A stretch of 64,000 nucleotides of DNA from Stappia sp. TSB10P1A (GCF_900185725.1 NZ_FYAU01000018.1:62001-126000), one strand, 5' to 3'; numbered from the stretch's first letter, positions 28,432 to 37,602 are shown. The notes: a model not told the origin generated them from the letters alone. A program made the numbers and translations.

Positions 28432-28914
28432 ATGGACTCCCGTTTTCCGCTCGATCCTTTCGCGCGGCCGCAAACCCCGCTGCCGCAGGACAGCGGTTCC
28501 CTCGACCGCGCCTCCAGCCGTGACACTGGCCGCGATTCTGGCCGCGATACTGGCCGCGATATTGGCAGAGGACGCCTGACCGATGCCGCGCTGGTCGCCG
28601 GCGCGGCGGTGGGGCTGACCCTGTCGCTGGCGCTGGTTCTGTTCGTGCCGCAGGCCTTGCTGGAATTCGACCGCCTGGACGCGGTCGTTTCCGCCGGAAC
28701 CAGCGTGCCCGCCGCGCAGTTCGCCGAACGGCTTTTCACCCTGTTTCTGGGCCTGACGGTGCTTGCCGCCGCCGTGTCCGCGTTCATCCTGTCGGTGCTG
28801 ATGACGCCGGCGGCACAGCAGCCGGTGTTTCCCGCCGGCCGCCATACGGTGACGCGGCGGGCGAACCGGACCCGCAGGACGTATGAGGATCTTCGTCATG
28901 TTCGCCCGCTTTGA
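28432..28914 (+). CDS. Small two-helix membrane protein with DxGR repeats
   Basis: A 160-residue protein. Residues about 20-45 contain four tandem tetrapeptides DTGR, DSGR, DTGR, DIGR, coded by a 12-bp DNA repeat (28522-28569). Two membrane helices follow (about 55-75 and 105-130). The C-terminal tail is basic. AGGAG at 28420-28424 supports ATG 28432 against in-frame ATGs at 28360 and 28399. Its stop lies inside the start region of the next exporter gene, so the two are coupled. No family is recognised; a regulatory or accessory subunit of the exporter is possible. Confidence 0.7.
   Translation: MDSRFPLDPFARPQTPLPQDSGSLDRASSRDTGRDSGRDTGRDIGRGRLTDAALVAGAAVGLTLSLALVLFVPQALLEFDRLDAVVSAGTSVPAAQFAERLFTLFLGLTVLAAAVSAFILSVLMTPAAQQPVFPAGRHTVTRRANRTRRTYEDLRHVRPL
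28522..28569 (+). repeat. 12-bp coding repeat, four copies
   Basis: Four tandem copies of a GAYNCTGGCCGC-like unit, the last diverged. Each copy encodes Asp-X-Gly-Arg. Such short in-frame repeats are prone to slippage and change linker length without a frameshift. Confidence 0.85.
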
Positions 28915-30739
28915 GAAACTCATCGACCCGTTCCGGGAGCAGCCGATCAAGGCGCCCCCGGCCGGGCTTTTCGCCTTCTGCTGGCATTACACGCGGCCGA
29001 TCTGGCCGATCCTGGTGACCATCTGCGTGCTCGGCGCCGCCGTCGCGATCTTCGAGGTCATGGTCTTCGCCTTCCTCGGCGACCTGGTGAACTGGCTGTC
29101 GACGGCGGATCGCGAGACCTTCTTTCAGGATAATGCCGGCCGGCTCGTCTGGATGGGCGTGGTGATCCTGGTGATCATGCCGGTGCTGTCGCTGGCCTGG
29201 GAACTGCTGTTCCACCAGGCGTTGCTCGGCAACTATCCGATGGCGATCCGCTGGCAGGTGCACCGCTACCTGCTGCGCCAGAGCATCGGCTTCTACCAGA
29301 ACGACTTCGCCGGCCGCATCGCCACCAAGGTGATGCAGACGGCGCTGGCGGTGCGCGAGGTGGTGACCCGCGTGCTCGACGTGCTGGTCTATGTGTCGGT
29401 CTATTTCGTCTCGGCGGTGCTGCTGATCGGCGATGCCAACATCCGCCTCGCCCTGCCCCTGGTGCTGTGGTTCTTCGCCTATCTGGCGGTGCTGGTGTTC
29501 TTCGTGCCGCGCCTGAAGAAACTGTCGCAGGTGCAGGCCGACGCGCGCTCGCTGATGACCGGCCGGGTGGTCGACGCCTATACCAACATCACCACGGTGA
29601 AGCTGTTCTCCCATACCGACCGGGAGGAGGAGTATGCCCGCTCCTCCATGTGGGAGTTCCTGAAGACGGTCCACCGGCAGATGCGGCTGGTGACGGTGCT
29701 CAACACCGTGCTGCACACGATCAATGTGCTGCTGCTGTTCGGCATCGGCGCCATGTCGATCTACCTGTGGCGGGCCGAGGCGGTGACCACCGGCGATGTC
29801 GCGGTGGCGGTGGCCCTCGTGCTGCGGCTGCACGGCATGTCGCAGTGGATCCTGTGGGAAGTGTCGGGCCTGTTCGAGAATATCGGCACGGTGCAGGACG
29901 GCATCACCACCATCTCGCGCGAGCGGGAAGTGACGGACCGGCCGCAGGCGCCGGCGCTTGTCGTCTCGCGCGGCGAGATCGCCTTCGAGGGCGTGCGCTT
30001 CCACTACGGCAAGGAGGCGGGCGTCATCGACCGGCTCGACCTGACGATCCGTCCGGGCGAGAAGGTGGGCATCGTCGGGCGCTCGGGCGCGGGCAAGTCG
30101 ACGCTGGTGAACCTCTTGCTGCGCTTCTACGACGTGGAGAGCGGCCGCATCCGGATCGACGGCCAGGACATCGCCGAGGTGAGCCAGGCGAGCCTCAGGG
30201 CGCAGATCGGCGTGGTGACGCAGGACACCTCGCTGCTGCACCGCTCGGTGCTCGACAACATCGTCTACGGCAAGCCCGGCGCGGGCGAGAGCGAGGCGAT
30301 GGAGGCGGCCCGGCGCGCCCATGCGGCCGGCTTCATCGCCGGACTGGAAGATCCGGAAGGGCGCAAGGGGCTGCTGGCGCATGTCGGCGAGCGCGGCGTG
30401 AAACTGTCCGGCGGCCAGCGCCAGCGTATCGCCATTGCCCGGGTGCTCTTGAAGAACGCGCCGATCCTGGTGCTGGACGAGGCGACCTCGGCGCTCGATT
30501 CGGAGGTCGAGGCGGCGATCCAGGACAGCCTCACCGAGCTGATGGCCGGCAAGACGGTGATCGCCATCGCTCACCGGCTGTCGACCATCGCGGCGATGGA
30601 CCGCTTGATCGTCATGGACCGGGGCCGGGTCGTCGAGGACGGGCGCCACGAGGATCTCCTGGCGCGGGGCGGCCTCTATGCCAGCCTGTGGGGGCGCCAG
30701 TCCGGCGGCTTCATCGACAGCGGCCGCGAGGCGGTGTGA
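28898..30739 (+). CDS. ABC exporter, fused permease and ATPase (MsbA-like), copy 2
   Basis: A paralogue of the exporter at 26078, 613 residues from ATG 28898 (MFARFEKL), or 618 from ATG 28883. It has six predicted membrane helices (about 25-325) and an ATPase domain with Walker A GRSGAGKST, LSGGQRQRIAIAR, and ILVLDEATSALD. The two exporters plausibly act together as a heterodimer. The start lies inside the small upstream gene (17- or 32-base overlap). Downstream is a perfect 15-bp hairpin. Confidence 0.93.
   Translation: MFARFEKLIDPFREQPIKAPPAGLFAFCWHYTRPIWPILVTICVLGAAVAIFEVMVFAFLGDLVNWLSTADRETFFQDNAGRLVWMGVVILVIMPVLSLAWELLFHQALLGNYPMAIRWQVHRYLLRQSIGFYQNDFAGRIATKVMQTALAVREVVTRVLDVLVYVSVYFVSAVLLIGDANIRLALPLVLWFFAYLAVLVFFVPRLKKLSQVQADARSLMTGRVVDAYTNITTVKLFSHTDREEEYARSSMWEFLKTVHRQMRLVTVLNTVLHTINVLLLFGIGAMSIYLWRAEAVTTGDVAVAVALVLRLHGMSQWILWEVSGLFENIGTVQDGITTISREREVTDRPQAPALVVSRGEIAFEGVRFHYGKEAGVIDRLDLTIRPGEKVGIVGRSGAGKSTLVNLLLRFYDVESGRIRIDGQDIAEVSQASLRAQIGVVTQDTSLLHRSVLDNIVYGKPGAGESEAMEAARRAHAAGFIAGLEDPEGRKGLLAHVGERGVKLSGGQRQRIAIARVLLKNAPILVLDEATSALDSEVEAAIQDSLTELMAGKTVIAIAHRLSTIAAMDRLIVMDRGRVVEDGRHEDLLARGGLYASLWGRQSGGFIDSGREAV
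30395..30612 (+). repeat. 218-bp repeat, copy 2, inside ABC exporter 2
   Basis: Second copy of the block at 27587-27804, with no differences in 218 bases. The third positions of codons are also identical, unlike the flanks, which argues for gene conversion rather than protein-level selection. Confidence 0.95.
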
Positions 30740-30744
30740 TTGCT

Positions 30745-30779
30745 CCCCACACGCCGCGCCCCTCGCGCGGCGTGTGGGG
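30745..30779. terminator. Perfect 15-bp hairpin after exporter 2
   Basis: Arms CCCCACACGCCGCGC (30745-30759) and GCGCGGCGTGTGGGG (30765-30779) flank a five-base loop. There is no T run after it, so termination may be incomplete; an RNA-stabilising or attenuating stem before the petABC promoter region is an alternative. Confidence 0.6.
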
Positions 30780-31047
30780 GAAATCGAAGTTGACCACGTG
30801 GCCAAAATCGGGCGGCATTGCTGCAATCATTGGGCAAAAAACCGCGACAAAGAGTCGTCTCGTTTCACGATGATCTGGACAAGCGCGGGCAAGGGTGCCA
30901 ATAACAGCCCCGCTTGGAAAGATGCGGAAAGCCGCATCTGCCGCCCAGACGACGCCTTCCGCCGGCCTTCGTCCCCGTTGTTGCCGGGGCAGGGACGGCG
31001 GCGCTTGCCGTTGTCGTCGGGCTTGTAGGTTAAAAGAGGACGCGACC
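30780..31047 (+). promoter_or_regulatory. Upstream region of petABC
   Basis: Contains CCACGTGG (a palindrome) within a possible -35 region TTGACC near 30789, and ATTGCTGCAAT, an odd-length palindrome, near 30819. No clear -10 box or FNR-type TTGAT-N4-ATCAA site was found, and the ORF-like frames have no ribosome sites. The petA start follows AGAGGA at 31035-31040. Confidence 0.35.
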
Positions 31048-31608
31048 TTGGCACAGCAGGATACGGTCGAACCCACTCGCCGCGATTTCCTCTATATCGC
31101 GACCGGTGCGATGGGGGCGGTTGGCGCAGCCGCGCTCGCCTGGCCCTTCATCGACCAGATGAACCCGGATGCGTCCGCCTTGTCGCTGGCATCCATCGAG
31201 GTCGACATCTCGGCCATCGACGAGGGGCAGGAAATCAAGGTGATGTGGCGCGGCAAGCCGGTGTTCATCCGCAACCGCAGCGCCCGCGAGATCGAGGAGG
31301 CCAATGCCGTCGCGATCTCCGATCTCCCCGATCCCTACGCGCGCAATGCCAACCTTGGCGCCGATGCGCAGGCGACCGATGCCAACCGCGGCGTCGAGGG
31401 CCGCGAAGCGCTGATCGTGATGGTCGGCGTCTGTACCCATCTTGGCTGCATTCCGCTCGGACAGGCCGGCGATTTCGGCGGCTGGTTCTGCCCTTGCCAC
31501 GGCTCGCACTACGACACGGCCGGCCGGATCCGCAAGGGACCCGCACCCGAGAATCTCCTGATCCCGCCGTTCGAGTTCATCTCGGACAACGTGATTCAGA
31601 TCGGTTGA
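31048..31608 (+). CDS. petA: Ubiquinol-cytochrome c reductase Rieske iron-sulfur subunit
   Basis: The Rieske subunit of complex III passes electrons from ubiquinol to cytochrome c1. The 186-residue protein has a twin-arginine signal-anchor ([14 protein letters not shown], about 11-30), and the 2Fe-2S ligands CTHLGC (Cys129, His131, Cys134) and CPCHGS (Cys148, Cys150, His151). The start is a TTG with AGAGGA at seven bases; the first in-frame ATG would remove the Tat motif. It is the first gene of petA-petB-petC, spaced by 28 bases from petB. Confidence 0.96.
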   Translation: MAQQDTVEPTRRDFLYIATGAMGAVGAAALAWPFIDQMNPDASALSLASIEVDISAIDEGQEIKVMWRGKPVFIRNRSAREIEEANAVAISDLPDPYARNANLGADAQATDANRGVEGREALIVMVGVCTHLGCIPLGQAGDFGGWFCPCHGSHYDTAGRIRKGPAPENLLIPPFEFISDNVIQIG

Positions 31609-31636
31609 TACGCGGCATTCCAGAGGAGAGGCAGCC

Positions 31637-32899
31637 ATGGCTGGACATTCCAACTACGTGCCGCAGAGCGCGGCGGCGAAGTGGCTCGAGAGCCGCTTGC
31701 CGGTCATTTCGCTCGTTCGCGGTTCCTTCGTCGATTTCCCGACCCCGAAGAACCTCAATTACTGGTGGACCTTCGGCGGTATCCTGTTCTTCGTGCTGAT
31801 CGCGCAGATCCTCACCGGCATCGTGCTGGTGATGCATTACACGCCGAACACCGCGCTCGCCTTCGCCTCCGTCGAGCACATCATGCGCGACGTGAATTTC
31901 GGCTGGCTGCTGCGCTACCTGCACGCCAACGGCGCGTCGATGTTCTTCATTGCCGTGTTCATCCACATGTTCCGCGGCATGTATTACGGCTCCTACAAGG
32001 CGCCGCGCGAGATCTCGTGGATCCTCGGCGTCGTGATCTTCCTGATCATGATGGCCACCGCCTTCATGGGCTACGTGCTGCCCTGGGGCCAGATGTCCTT
32101 CTGGGGCGCCACGGTGATCACCAACCTGTTCTCGGCGCTGCCGCTGGTCGGCGAGCCGATCGTGAACTGGCTGTGGGGCGGCTTCGCGGTCGACAATCCG
32201 ACGCTGAACCGCTTCTTCTCGCTGCACTATCTGCTGCCGTTCATGATTTTCGGCGTCGTTCTGCTGCACGTGTGGGCGTTCCACACCACGGGCAACAACA
32301 ACCCGACGGGCATCAACCCGAAGACCAAGCAGGACACGATCCCGTTCCACCCGTATTACACGATCAAGGACCTGTTCGCGATCGTGGTGTTCATGATCCT
32401 GTTCGCCTACTTCGTGTTCTACATCCCGAACTACATGGGTCACGCCGACAACTACATCGAGGCCGATCCGCTGGTCACTCCGGCGCATATCGTTCCCGAG
32501 TGGTACTTCCTGCCGTTCTACGCGATCCTGCGCGCGGTTCCGGACAAGCTCGGCGGCGTCGTCCTGATGTTCGGCTCGATCGCGGTGATGTTCGTGCTGC
32601 CGTGGCTTGACACCTCGAAGGTCCGTTCCGGCACCTACCGGCCGCTGTTCAAGCAGTTCTTCTGGATCTTCGTCGCGGTCTGCGTCGGCCTTGGCTATCT
32701 CGGCGCGATGCCGGCGGAGGGCGGCTATGTGATTGCGGCCCGCATCCTGACGACCTATTACTTCGCCCACTTCCTGATCATCCTGCCGCTGCTGGGCTTC
32801 CTGGAGAAGCCGAAGGAGCTGCCGGCCTCGATCTCGGAAGCCGTGCTCAGCGGCGGCGGCAAGCCGGCCGGTGCGGTCGCGGCGCCGGAAACGAAGTGA
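31637..32899 (+). CDS. petB: Cytochrome b of the bc1 complex
   Basis: The haem-bearing membrane subunit of complex III. The 420-residue protein has the cytochrome b N-terminal domain with [20 protein letters not shown] and the haem histidines, a Qo-site PEWYF segment ([14 protein letters not shown]) and the usual eight or so membrane helices. AGAGGAG precedes the ATG. The C-terminal tail, [15 protein letters not shown], is polar and longer than in some relatives. Confidence 0.97.
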   Translation: MAGHSNYVPQSAAAKWLESRLPVISLVRGSFVDFPTPKNLNYWWTFGGILFFVLIAQILTGIVLVMHYTPNTALAFASVEHIMRDVNFGWLLRYLHANGASMFFIAVFIHMFRGMYYGSYKAPREISWILGVVIFLIMMATAFMGYVLPWGQMSFWGATVITNLFSALPLVGEPIVNWLWGGFAVDNPTLNRFFSLHYLLPFMIFGVVLLHVWAFHTTGNNNPTGINPKTKQDTIPFHPYYTIKDLFAIVVFMILFAYFVFYIPNYMGHADNYIEADPLVTPAHIVPEWYFLPFYAILRAVPDKLGGVVLMFGSIAVMFVLPWLDTSKVRSGTYRPLFKQFFWIFVAVCVGLGYLGAMPAEGGYVIAARILTTYYFAHFLIILPLLGFLEKPKELPASISEAVLSGGGKPAGAVAAPETK

Positions 32900-32928
32900 C
32901 ACACGGACGGGATTGGGAGTTCTCCTCA

Positions 32929-33771
32929 ATGAAGACGATGATCAAATCCGTGCGTGGCGCCCTGCTGGCCGTGGCGGCTCTGGCAGTCGCCGCGCCGGCC
33001 ATGGCCGCCGGCGAAGGGCCGCATATCGAGCGGCAGCAGTGGTCTTTCTCCGGGCCGTTCGGCCAGTATGACAAGGCCCAGCTCCAGCGCGGCTTCAAGG
33101 TGTACAAGGAGGTCTGCGCCTCCTGTCACGGCGCCAATTTCATGGCGTTCCGCAACCTTGCGGAGCCGGGCGGGCCGGGCTTCACCGAAGACCAGGTCAA
33201 GGTGATCGCGGCGGAATACACCGTGATGAAGGGCCCGAACGACGACGGCGAGATGGAGGAGGTCGCTGCGATCCCCTCCGACCGCTGGCCCTCGCCGTTC
33301 CCGAACCAGCAGGCGGCGCGTGCCGCCAATGGCGGCGCCTATCCGCCGGACTTCTCGACGCTGGCCAAGGCCCGCGCCGTGGCGAGCGGGTTCCCGGGCT
33401 TCATCTTCGACATCTTCACGCAGTACCAGGAGCAGGGTCCGGACTATATCTACAACCTGCTGACGGGCTATGAAGACGCGCCGGACGACCTGGATGTGCC
33501 GGCCGGCCAGTACTACAATCCGAAGTTCATCGCCGGACAGACGCTGGCCATGGCGCCGCCGCTGTTCGCCGATGGCGTCGAGTATACCGACGGCACTCCG
33601 ACCACGGTCGAGCAGTATGCCAAGGACGTCTCGGCCTTCATGATGTGGGTCGCCGAGCCGAAGCTCGAGGAGCGCAAGCGGATGGGCTTCCGCGTGATGA
33701 TCTTCCTCATCGTCTTCGCCTCGCTGCTGTACTTCACCAAGAAGTCGGTCTGGCGCGACGTCGATCACTAA
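32929..33771 (+). CDS. petC: Cytochrome c1
   Basis: A 280-residue cytochrome c1: signal peptide (1-24, ending AAPAMAA), haem motif CASCH (Cys63, Cys66, His67), and a C-terminal anchor helix (about 252-270, VMIFLIVFASLLYF). The axial methionine probably lies in the MMWVAEPKLEERKRMG region. A GTG at 32896 overlaps the cytochrome b stop, but the ATG at 32929 directly precedes a good signal peptide and is preferred. A terminator follows at 33800. Confidence 0.96.
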   Translation: MKTMIKSVRGALLAVAALAVAAPAMAAGEGPHIERQQWSFSGPFGQYDKAQLQRGFKVYKEVCASCHGANFMAFRNLAEPGGPGFTEDQVKVIAAEYTVMKGPNDDGEMEEVAAIPSDRWPSPFPNQQAARAANGGAYPPDFSTLAKARAVASGFPGFIFDIFTQYQEQGPDYIYNLLTGYEDAPDDLDVPAGQYYNPKFIAGQTLAMAPPLFADGVEYTDGTPTTVEQYAKDVSAFMMWVAEPKLEERKRMGFRVMIFLIVFASLLYFTKKSVWRDVDH

Positions 33772-33799
33772 GCGACCACGACGAAAATTCTGAACAATC

Positions 33800-33827
33800 G
33801 GCCGCCGGAGCGATCCGGCGGCCTTTT
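33800..33827 (+). terminator. Intrinsic terminator after petABC
   Basis: A 10-bp stem GGCCGCCGGA / TCCGGCGGCC with a GCGA tetraloop, followed by four Ts. It lies 29 bases after the petC stop and before mtnP. Confidence 0.9.
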
Positions 33828-33899
33828 CATGTCCGCCGGGCGGTTGGAACATCGCGGCGGGAATGCTATCGCAGCAGGCAGGGCAGAGGAGTTGCGCGG

Positions 33900-34775
33900 A
33901 TGGTCAAGGCTGTGCTCGGGGTGATCGGCGGATCGGGTCTCTACGACCTGCCGGCGTTGCAGGACGCGGAGTGGGTGCGGGTCGACAGCCCCTGGGGCGA
34001 GCCGTCCGATGCCGTGCGGATCGGCGAGGTGGACGGGCTCAAGGTGGTGTTCCTGCCGCGCCACGGGCGGGGCCACCGCTTCGCCCCGTCCGACATCAAC
34101 TACCGCGCCAATATCGACGTGATGAAGCGCTGCGGCGTCACCTCGCTGGTGTCGGTCTCCGCCGTCGGATCGCTGAACGAGGCGATGGCGCCGGGCCATT
34201 TCGTGCTGGTCGACCAGTTCATCGACCGCACCTTCGCGCGGGCCAAGAGCTTCTTCGGCAAGGGCTGCGTCGCGCATGTGTCGATGGCCGAACCGGTGTC
34301 GCCGCGCCTGGTCGACCATGTCGCGGCGGCAGCGGCCGCGGAGGCGCTGACCTTCCATCGCGGCGGCACCTATCTCGCCATGGAGGGCTCGCAATTCTCC
34401 TCGCTGGCGGAGAGCAACCTCTACCGGAGCTGGAACTGCGACGTGATCGGCATGACCAACATGCCGGAGGCTAAGCTCGCCCGCGAGGCGGAGATCTGCT
34501 ACGCGACGGTGGCGATGGTCACCGACTACGATAGCTGGCATCCCGATCACGGATCGGTCGACATCCAGTCGATCATCAAGGTGCTGCACGACAATGCCGA
34601 CCATGCGCGCCAGCTCGTCGCGCGCCTCGCACGCGACCTGCCGCGCGAGCACGAGGCCTGCCCGATCGGCTCGGACACCGCGCTCGAATACGCGGTGATG
34701 ACGAGCGTGGAGGCGCGCGATCCCGAACTGGTGGCCCGGCTCGACGCCGTCGCCGGCCGCGTGCTCTTCCGCTAA
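33900..34775 (+). CDS. mtnP: S-methyl-5'-thioadenosine phosphorylase
   Basis: Splits methylthioadenosine (from polyamine and homoserine-lactone synthesis) into adenine and 5-methylthioribose-1-phosphate. The 291-residue protein has IGGSGLYDL, FLPRHGRGHRFAPSDINYRAN and the substrate-binding EAKLAREAEICYATVAMVTDYDSWH region of PNP/MTAP family 2. AGAGGAG lies nine bases before ATG 33900. The next gene, apt, converts the released adenine to AMP, which closes a salvage route. Confidence 0.95.
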   Translation: MVKAVLGVIGGSGLYDLPALQDAEWVRVDSPWGEPSDAVRIGEVDGLKVVFLPRHGRGHRFAPSDINYRANIDVMKRCGVTSLVSVSAVGSLNEAMAPGHFVLVDQFIDRTFARAKSFFGKGCVAHVSMAEPVSPRLVDHVAAAAAAEALTFHRGGTYLAMEGSQFSSLAESNLYRSWNCDVIGMTNMPEAKLAREAEICYATVAMVTDYDSWHPDHGSVDIQSIIKVLHDNADHARQLVARLARDLPREHEACPIGSDTALEYAVMTSVEARDPELVARLDAVAGRVLFR

Positions 34776-34898
34776 GGGAAGCCGGCGCGGCGAACGAAAC
34801 CGCTTTGCCGGACCGGCGAATGTGGCAAACTCCCCCACCAAACGGTTGCGCCGTCGCCGGACGGGCAGGCGCGCCGAAACAAGCAAGACGGACGGGCA

Positions 34899-35447
34899 AT
34901 GACGACTGAAACGGTCTCGCAGGAGCTGAAGGCGGCGATCCGCACCATCCCGGACTATCCGAAGACGGGCATCCTGTTTCGCGACATCACCACGCTGCTC
35001 GGCAACGCGCGCGCCTTCCGCCGGGCGGTCGACGCCCTGGTGCAGCCCTGGGCGGGCGCCAAGGTCGACCAGATCGCCGGCATCGAGGCACGCGGCTTCA
35101 TCCTCGGCGGGGCGGTGGCGCATCAGTTGTCGGCCGGCTTCGTGCCGATCCGCAAGAAGGGCAAGCTGCCGCACGAGACGGTGCGCATTGCCTATTCGCT
35201 GGAATACGGGCTCGACGAGATGGAGATGCACAAGGACGCGATCCGGCCCGGCGAGAAGGTGATCCTGATCGACGACCTGATCGCCACGGGCGGCACGGCG
35301 GAGGCGGCCACCAAGCTGCTGCAGCGGATGGGCGCGGACGTGGTAGCGGCCTGTTTTATCGTCGACCTGCCGGATCTCGGCGGGCGGGCGCGACTGGAAG
35401 CCCTGGGCGTTCCGGTGCGCACGCTGGTGGACTTTCCGGGCCATTGA
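34899..35447 (+). CDS. apt: Adenine phosphoribosyltransferase
   Basis: Makes AMP from adenine and PRPP. The 182-residue protein has [35 protein letters not shown] and the PRPP motif [16 protein letters not shown]. Length is normal. It overlaps the next gene by 4 bases (TTGA). PRPP is supplied by Prs, also encoded in this window. Confidence 0.97.
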   Translation: MTTETVSQELKAAIRTIPDYPKTGILFRDITTLLGNARAFRRAVDALVQPWAGAKVDQIAGIEARGFILGGAVAHQLSAGFVPIRKKGKLPHETVRIAYSLEYGLDEMEMHKDAIRPGEKVILIDDLIATGGTAEAATKLLQRMGADVVAACFIVDLPDLGGRARLEALGVPVRTLVDFPGH

Positions 35448-36133
35448 GCGGCGCGGCGCCCCGCGACCCGGCCCGCCGCGCAGACGGGCAAGACGGCGGG
35501 ACGCCGGTGTTCGACGCGGCCTTTCTCGACGGGTTGCAGGCGCTGTTCGTCTGGCGGCGGGACGTGCGCCAGTTCGACCCGCAGCCGCTGCCCGAGGGGC
35601 TTCTGGAGGCGCTTCTGGCGCAGGCGCATCTGTCGCCCTCCGTCGGCAACAGCCAGCCCTGGCGTTTCGTGCTGGTGGACGATCCCGCCCGGCGCGAGGC
35701 GGTGCGGGGCAGTTTCCGCAAGGCCAATGCCGACGCGCTGTCGTCCTACGAGGGCGAGCGGGCCGAGCTCTACGCCCGGCTGAAGCTGGAGGGCTTGAGG
35801 GGCGCGCCGGTGCAGCTTGCCGTCTTCTGCGACGAGGCGACCGACCAGGGCGGCGGCCTCGGCCGGCGGACCATGCCGGAGATGCTGGCCTATTCCTGCG
35901 TCTGCGCGATCAGTACGCTGTGGCTGGCGGCACGGGCGCGGGGCGTCGGCCTCGGCTGGGTGTCGATCCTCGATCCGCAGGAGGTCGCGGCCGCGCTCGA
36001 CGTGCCGGCCGACTGGCGGCTGGTCGCCTATCTGTGCATCGGCTATCCGCAGGAGGAGCAAGACGAGCCGGAACTGGAGCGCGCCGGCTGGCAGGCGCGG
36101 CAGGGGCTCGGCGAACGGCTGTTCCGGCGCTAA
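35444..36133 (+). CDS. bluB: 5,6-dimethylbenzimidazole synthase BluB
   Basis: Cannibalises FMNH2 with O2 to make 5,6-dimethylbenzimidazole, the lower ligand of cobalamin. The protein is a nitroreductase-fold member with the BluB marks [21 protein letters not shown] and [18 protein letters not shown] overlapping the apt stop (TTGA) begins this frame; a GTG at 35507 with GGCGGGA upstream is a good alternative (about 208 residues). No other cobalamin gene is nearby. Confidence 0.9.
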   Translation: MSGAAPRDPARRADGQDGGTPVFDAAFLDGLQALFVWRRDVRQFDPQPLPEGLLEALLAQAHLSPSVGNSQPWRFVLVDDPARREAVRGSFRKANADALSSYEGERAELYARLKLEGLRGAPVQLAVFCDEATDQGGGLGRRTMPEMLAYSCVCAISTLWLAARARGVGLGWVSILDPQEVAAALDVPADWRLVAYLCIGYPQEEQDEPELERAGWQARQGLGERLFRR

Positions 36134-36187
36134 TGTGGCTGGCGAATATGGCGGGCGCGCCCGCCCGCGCATCACGAGGACCCGACC

Positions 36188-36670
36188 ATGACGGTTACCA
36201 TTCGCAGCAAGACGGAGGACGACCACGCGGCGGCGGTCGAACTGCTGACCCGGCGATGGACCAGCCCGGAGATCCTGATCGAGGGCGAGATGATCGACGC
36301 CTCACGGCTGCCCGGCTTCATCGCGGTGGACGAAGCGGGCGAGATCGTCGGCCTTGTCACGCTGATCCAGCGCGAGCGGGAATGGGAGATCCTGACGCTC
36401 GATTCGCTGAACCGCTGGGGCGGTGTCGGCACCTTGCTGCTCAAGGCGGTGGCTGGAGCCGCGGTCGAGAACGGCATCCGCCGGCTGCTGGTGCGCACCT
36501 CCAACGACAATCTCGACGCCTTCCGCTTCTACCAGCGCCGCGACTTCCGGCTGGAGAAGGTGGTGCCCGGCGCGATCGACGAGGAGCGCAAGCTCAAGCC
36601 GGAGATCCCGGCGCTCGGCGAATACGGCATCCCGATCCGCGACGAGGTGGTCTTCGCCCGCCGGCTGTAG
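36188..36670 (+). CDS. GNAT family N-acetyltransferase
   Basis: A 160-residue acetyltransferase. After the strand 4 segment (GEIVGLVTLI) comes LNRWGGVGTLLLKAV, the acetyl-CoA loop, and RTSNDNLDAFRFYQRRDF, a RimI-like C-terminal motif. The substrate is unknown. It is convergent with the MaoC gene at 36680. Confidence 0.88.
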   Translation: MTVTIRSKTEDDHAAAVELLTRRWTSPEILIEGEMIDASRLPGFIAVDEAGEIVGLVTLIQREREWEILTLDSLNRWGGVGTLLLKAVAGAAVENGIRRLLVRTSNDNLDAFRFYQRRDFRLEKVVPGAIDEERKLKPEIPALGEYGIPIRDEVVFARRL

Positions 36671-36679
36671 CGGCGGCGC

Positions 36680-37147
36680 TCAGGCAGCAGGACGGCGCGC
36701 CACCAGCACCTTTCCGGTGAAGGAGAACACCGTCACGCCGTCCTGGTTGACGCCCTCGTTGCCATGGATCAGCAGGCCCCATTGCGGCCGCGTGCGCATG
36801 TCGCGCTTCTCCAGCAAGGTCGAGCTGTAGGAGATCGTGTCGCCGGCATAGACCGGGCGGATCCACTTCAGGTCGGTGAAGCCGGGGGAGGGGCCGAGAC
36901 GCGAGGGCGTGCCGAGCCTTTCGCAGTCGGCCCGGATATGGGCGACCATCAGCTTCATCCAGACGGAGGCGGTGTGCCAGCCGGAGGCGCACAGGCGCCC
37001 GAAATGCATCGCGGCCGCACCTTCGTCGGACAGGTGGAAGGGCTGGGGATCATAAGCCTGCGCGAAGCGGACGATCTCCTCCGGCGTAAAATGATAGCTG
37101 CCGAGCTCGCGGCGCTCGCCGACGACCATGTCCTCGAACCAGGTCAT
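36680..37147 (-). CDS. MaoC-type (R)-enoyl-CoA hydratase, copy A
   Basis: A 155-residue MaoC hotdog-fold protein. It has DPQPFHLSDEGAA and FGRLCASGWHT, the catalytic Asp/His region of MaoC dehydratases, then PGFTDLKWIRPVYAGDTI. It overlaps its paralogue upstream by 4 bases (ATGA). The pair probably hydrates enoyl-CoA intermediates; substrate is unknown. No thiolase or dehydrogenase gene is adjacent. Confidence 0.88.
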   Translation of the reverse strand: MTWFEDMVVGERRELGSYHFTPEEIVRFAQAYDPQPFHLSDEGAAAMHFGRLCASGWHTASVWMKLMVAHIRADCERLGTPSRLGPSPGFTDLKWIRPVYAGDTISYSSTLLEKRDMRTRPQWGLLIHGNEGVNQDGVTVFSFTGKVLVARRPAA

Positions 37148-37602
37148 TGCGACACCTCCCGCCTGCCGAAGAGGATCTTGTTGCGCTGGGTCATGACCGG
37201 CGTTCCGGTCTGGTCGGTGACGGTGAACAGGAAGTCGACCATGCCGAGATCCGGGCGGGAGTTGAGCACCCGGCTGGAGATGACCTCGGCGCTGGCGGTC
37301 AATACGTCGCCGGGGCGGACGGGACGCATCCACCGCACTTCCTCGACGCCGGGCGAGCCCTTGCCGCTCGAATTCAGCAGGAGATTGTCGCACAGCAGCC
37401 GCATCAGCATGGCGATCGTGTGCCAGCCGGAGGCGGCAAGGCCGCCGAGCAGGGAGGCTTCGCCCGCCGCATCATCCAGGTGAAACGGCTGGGGGTCGAA
37501 CTCGGCTGCGAAAGCGATGATCTCTTCGCGGGTGACGGTTTTCGAGCCGAGCGCAATGGTCTCGCCCGGCTCGAAATCCTCAAAGCTTCTGAACGTGGTC
37601 AT
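37144..37602 (-). CDS. MaoC-type (R)-enoyl-CoA hydratase, copy B
   Basis: A 152-residue MaoC hotdog-fold protein similar to the neighbour at 36680: FDPQPFHLDDAAGEA, LLGGLAASGWHT and VRWMRPVRPGDVLTA. Two tandem MaoC genes often encode subunits of one enzyme, but each here has its own catalytic motif. The first gene of a two-gene minus-strand unit. Confidence 0.88.
   Translation of the reverse strand: MTTFRSFEDFEPGETIALGSKTVTREEIIAFAAEFDPQPFHLDDAAGEASLLGGLAASGWHTIAMLMRLLCDNLLLNSSGKGSPGVEEVRWMRPVRPGDVLTASAEVISSRVLNSRPDLGMVDFLFTVTDQTGTPVMTQRNKILFGRREVSQ

Noticed and set aside
28784-30826. 680-codon minus-strand frame across exporter 2
   Set aside because: It resembles the antisense frame at 25853 only because the exporter genes themselves are similar.
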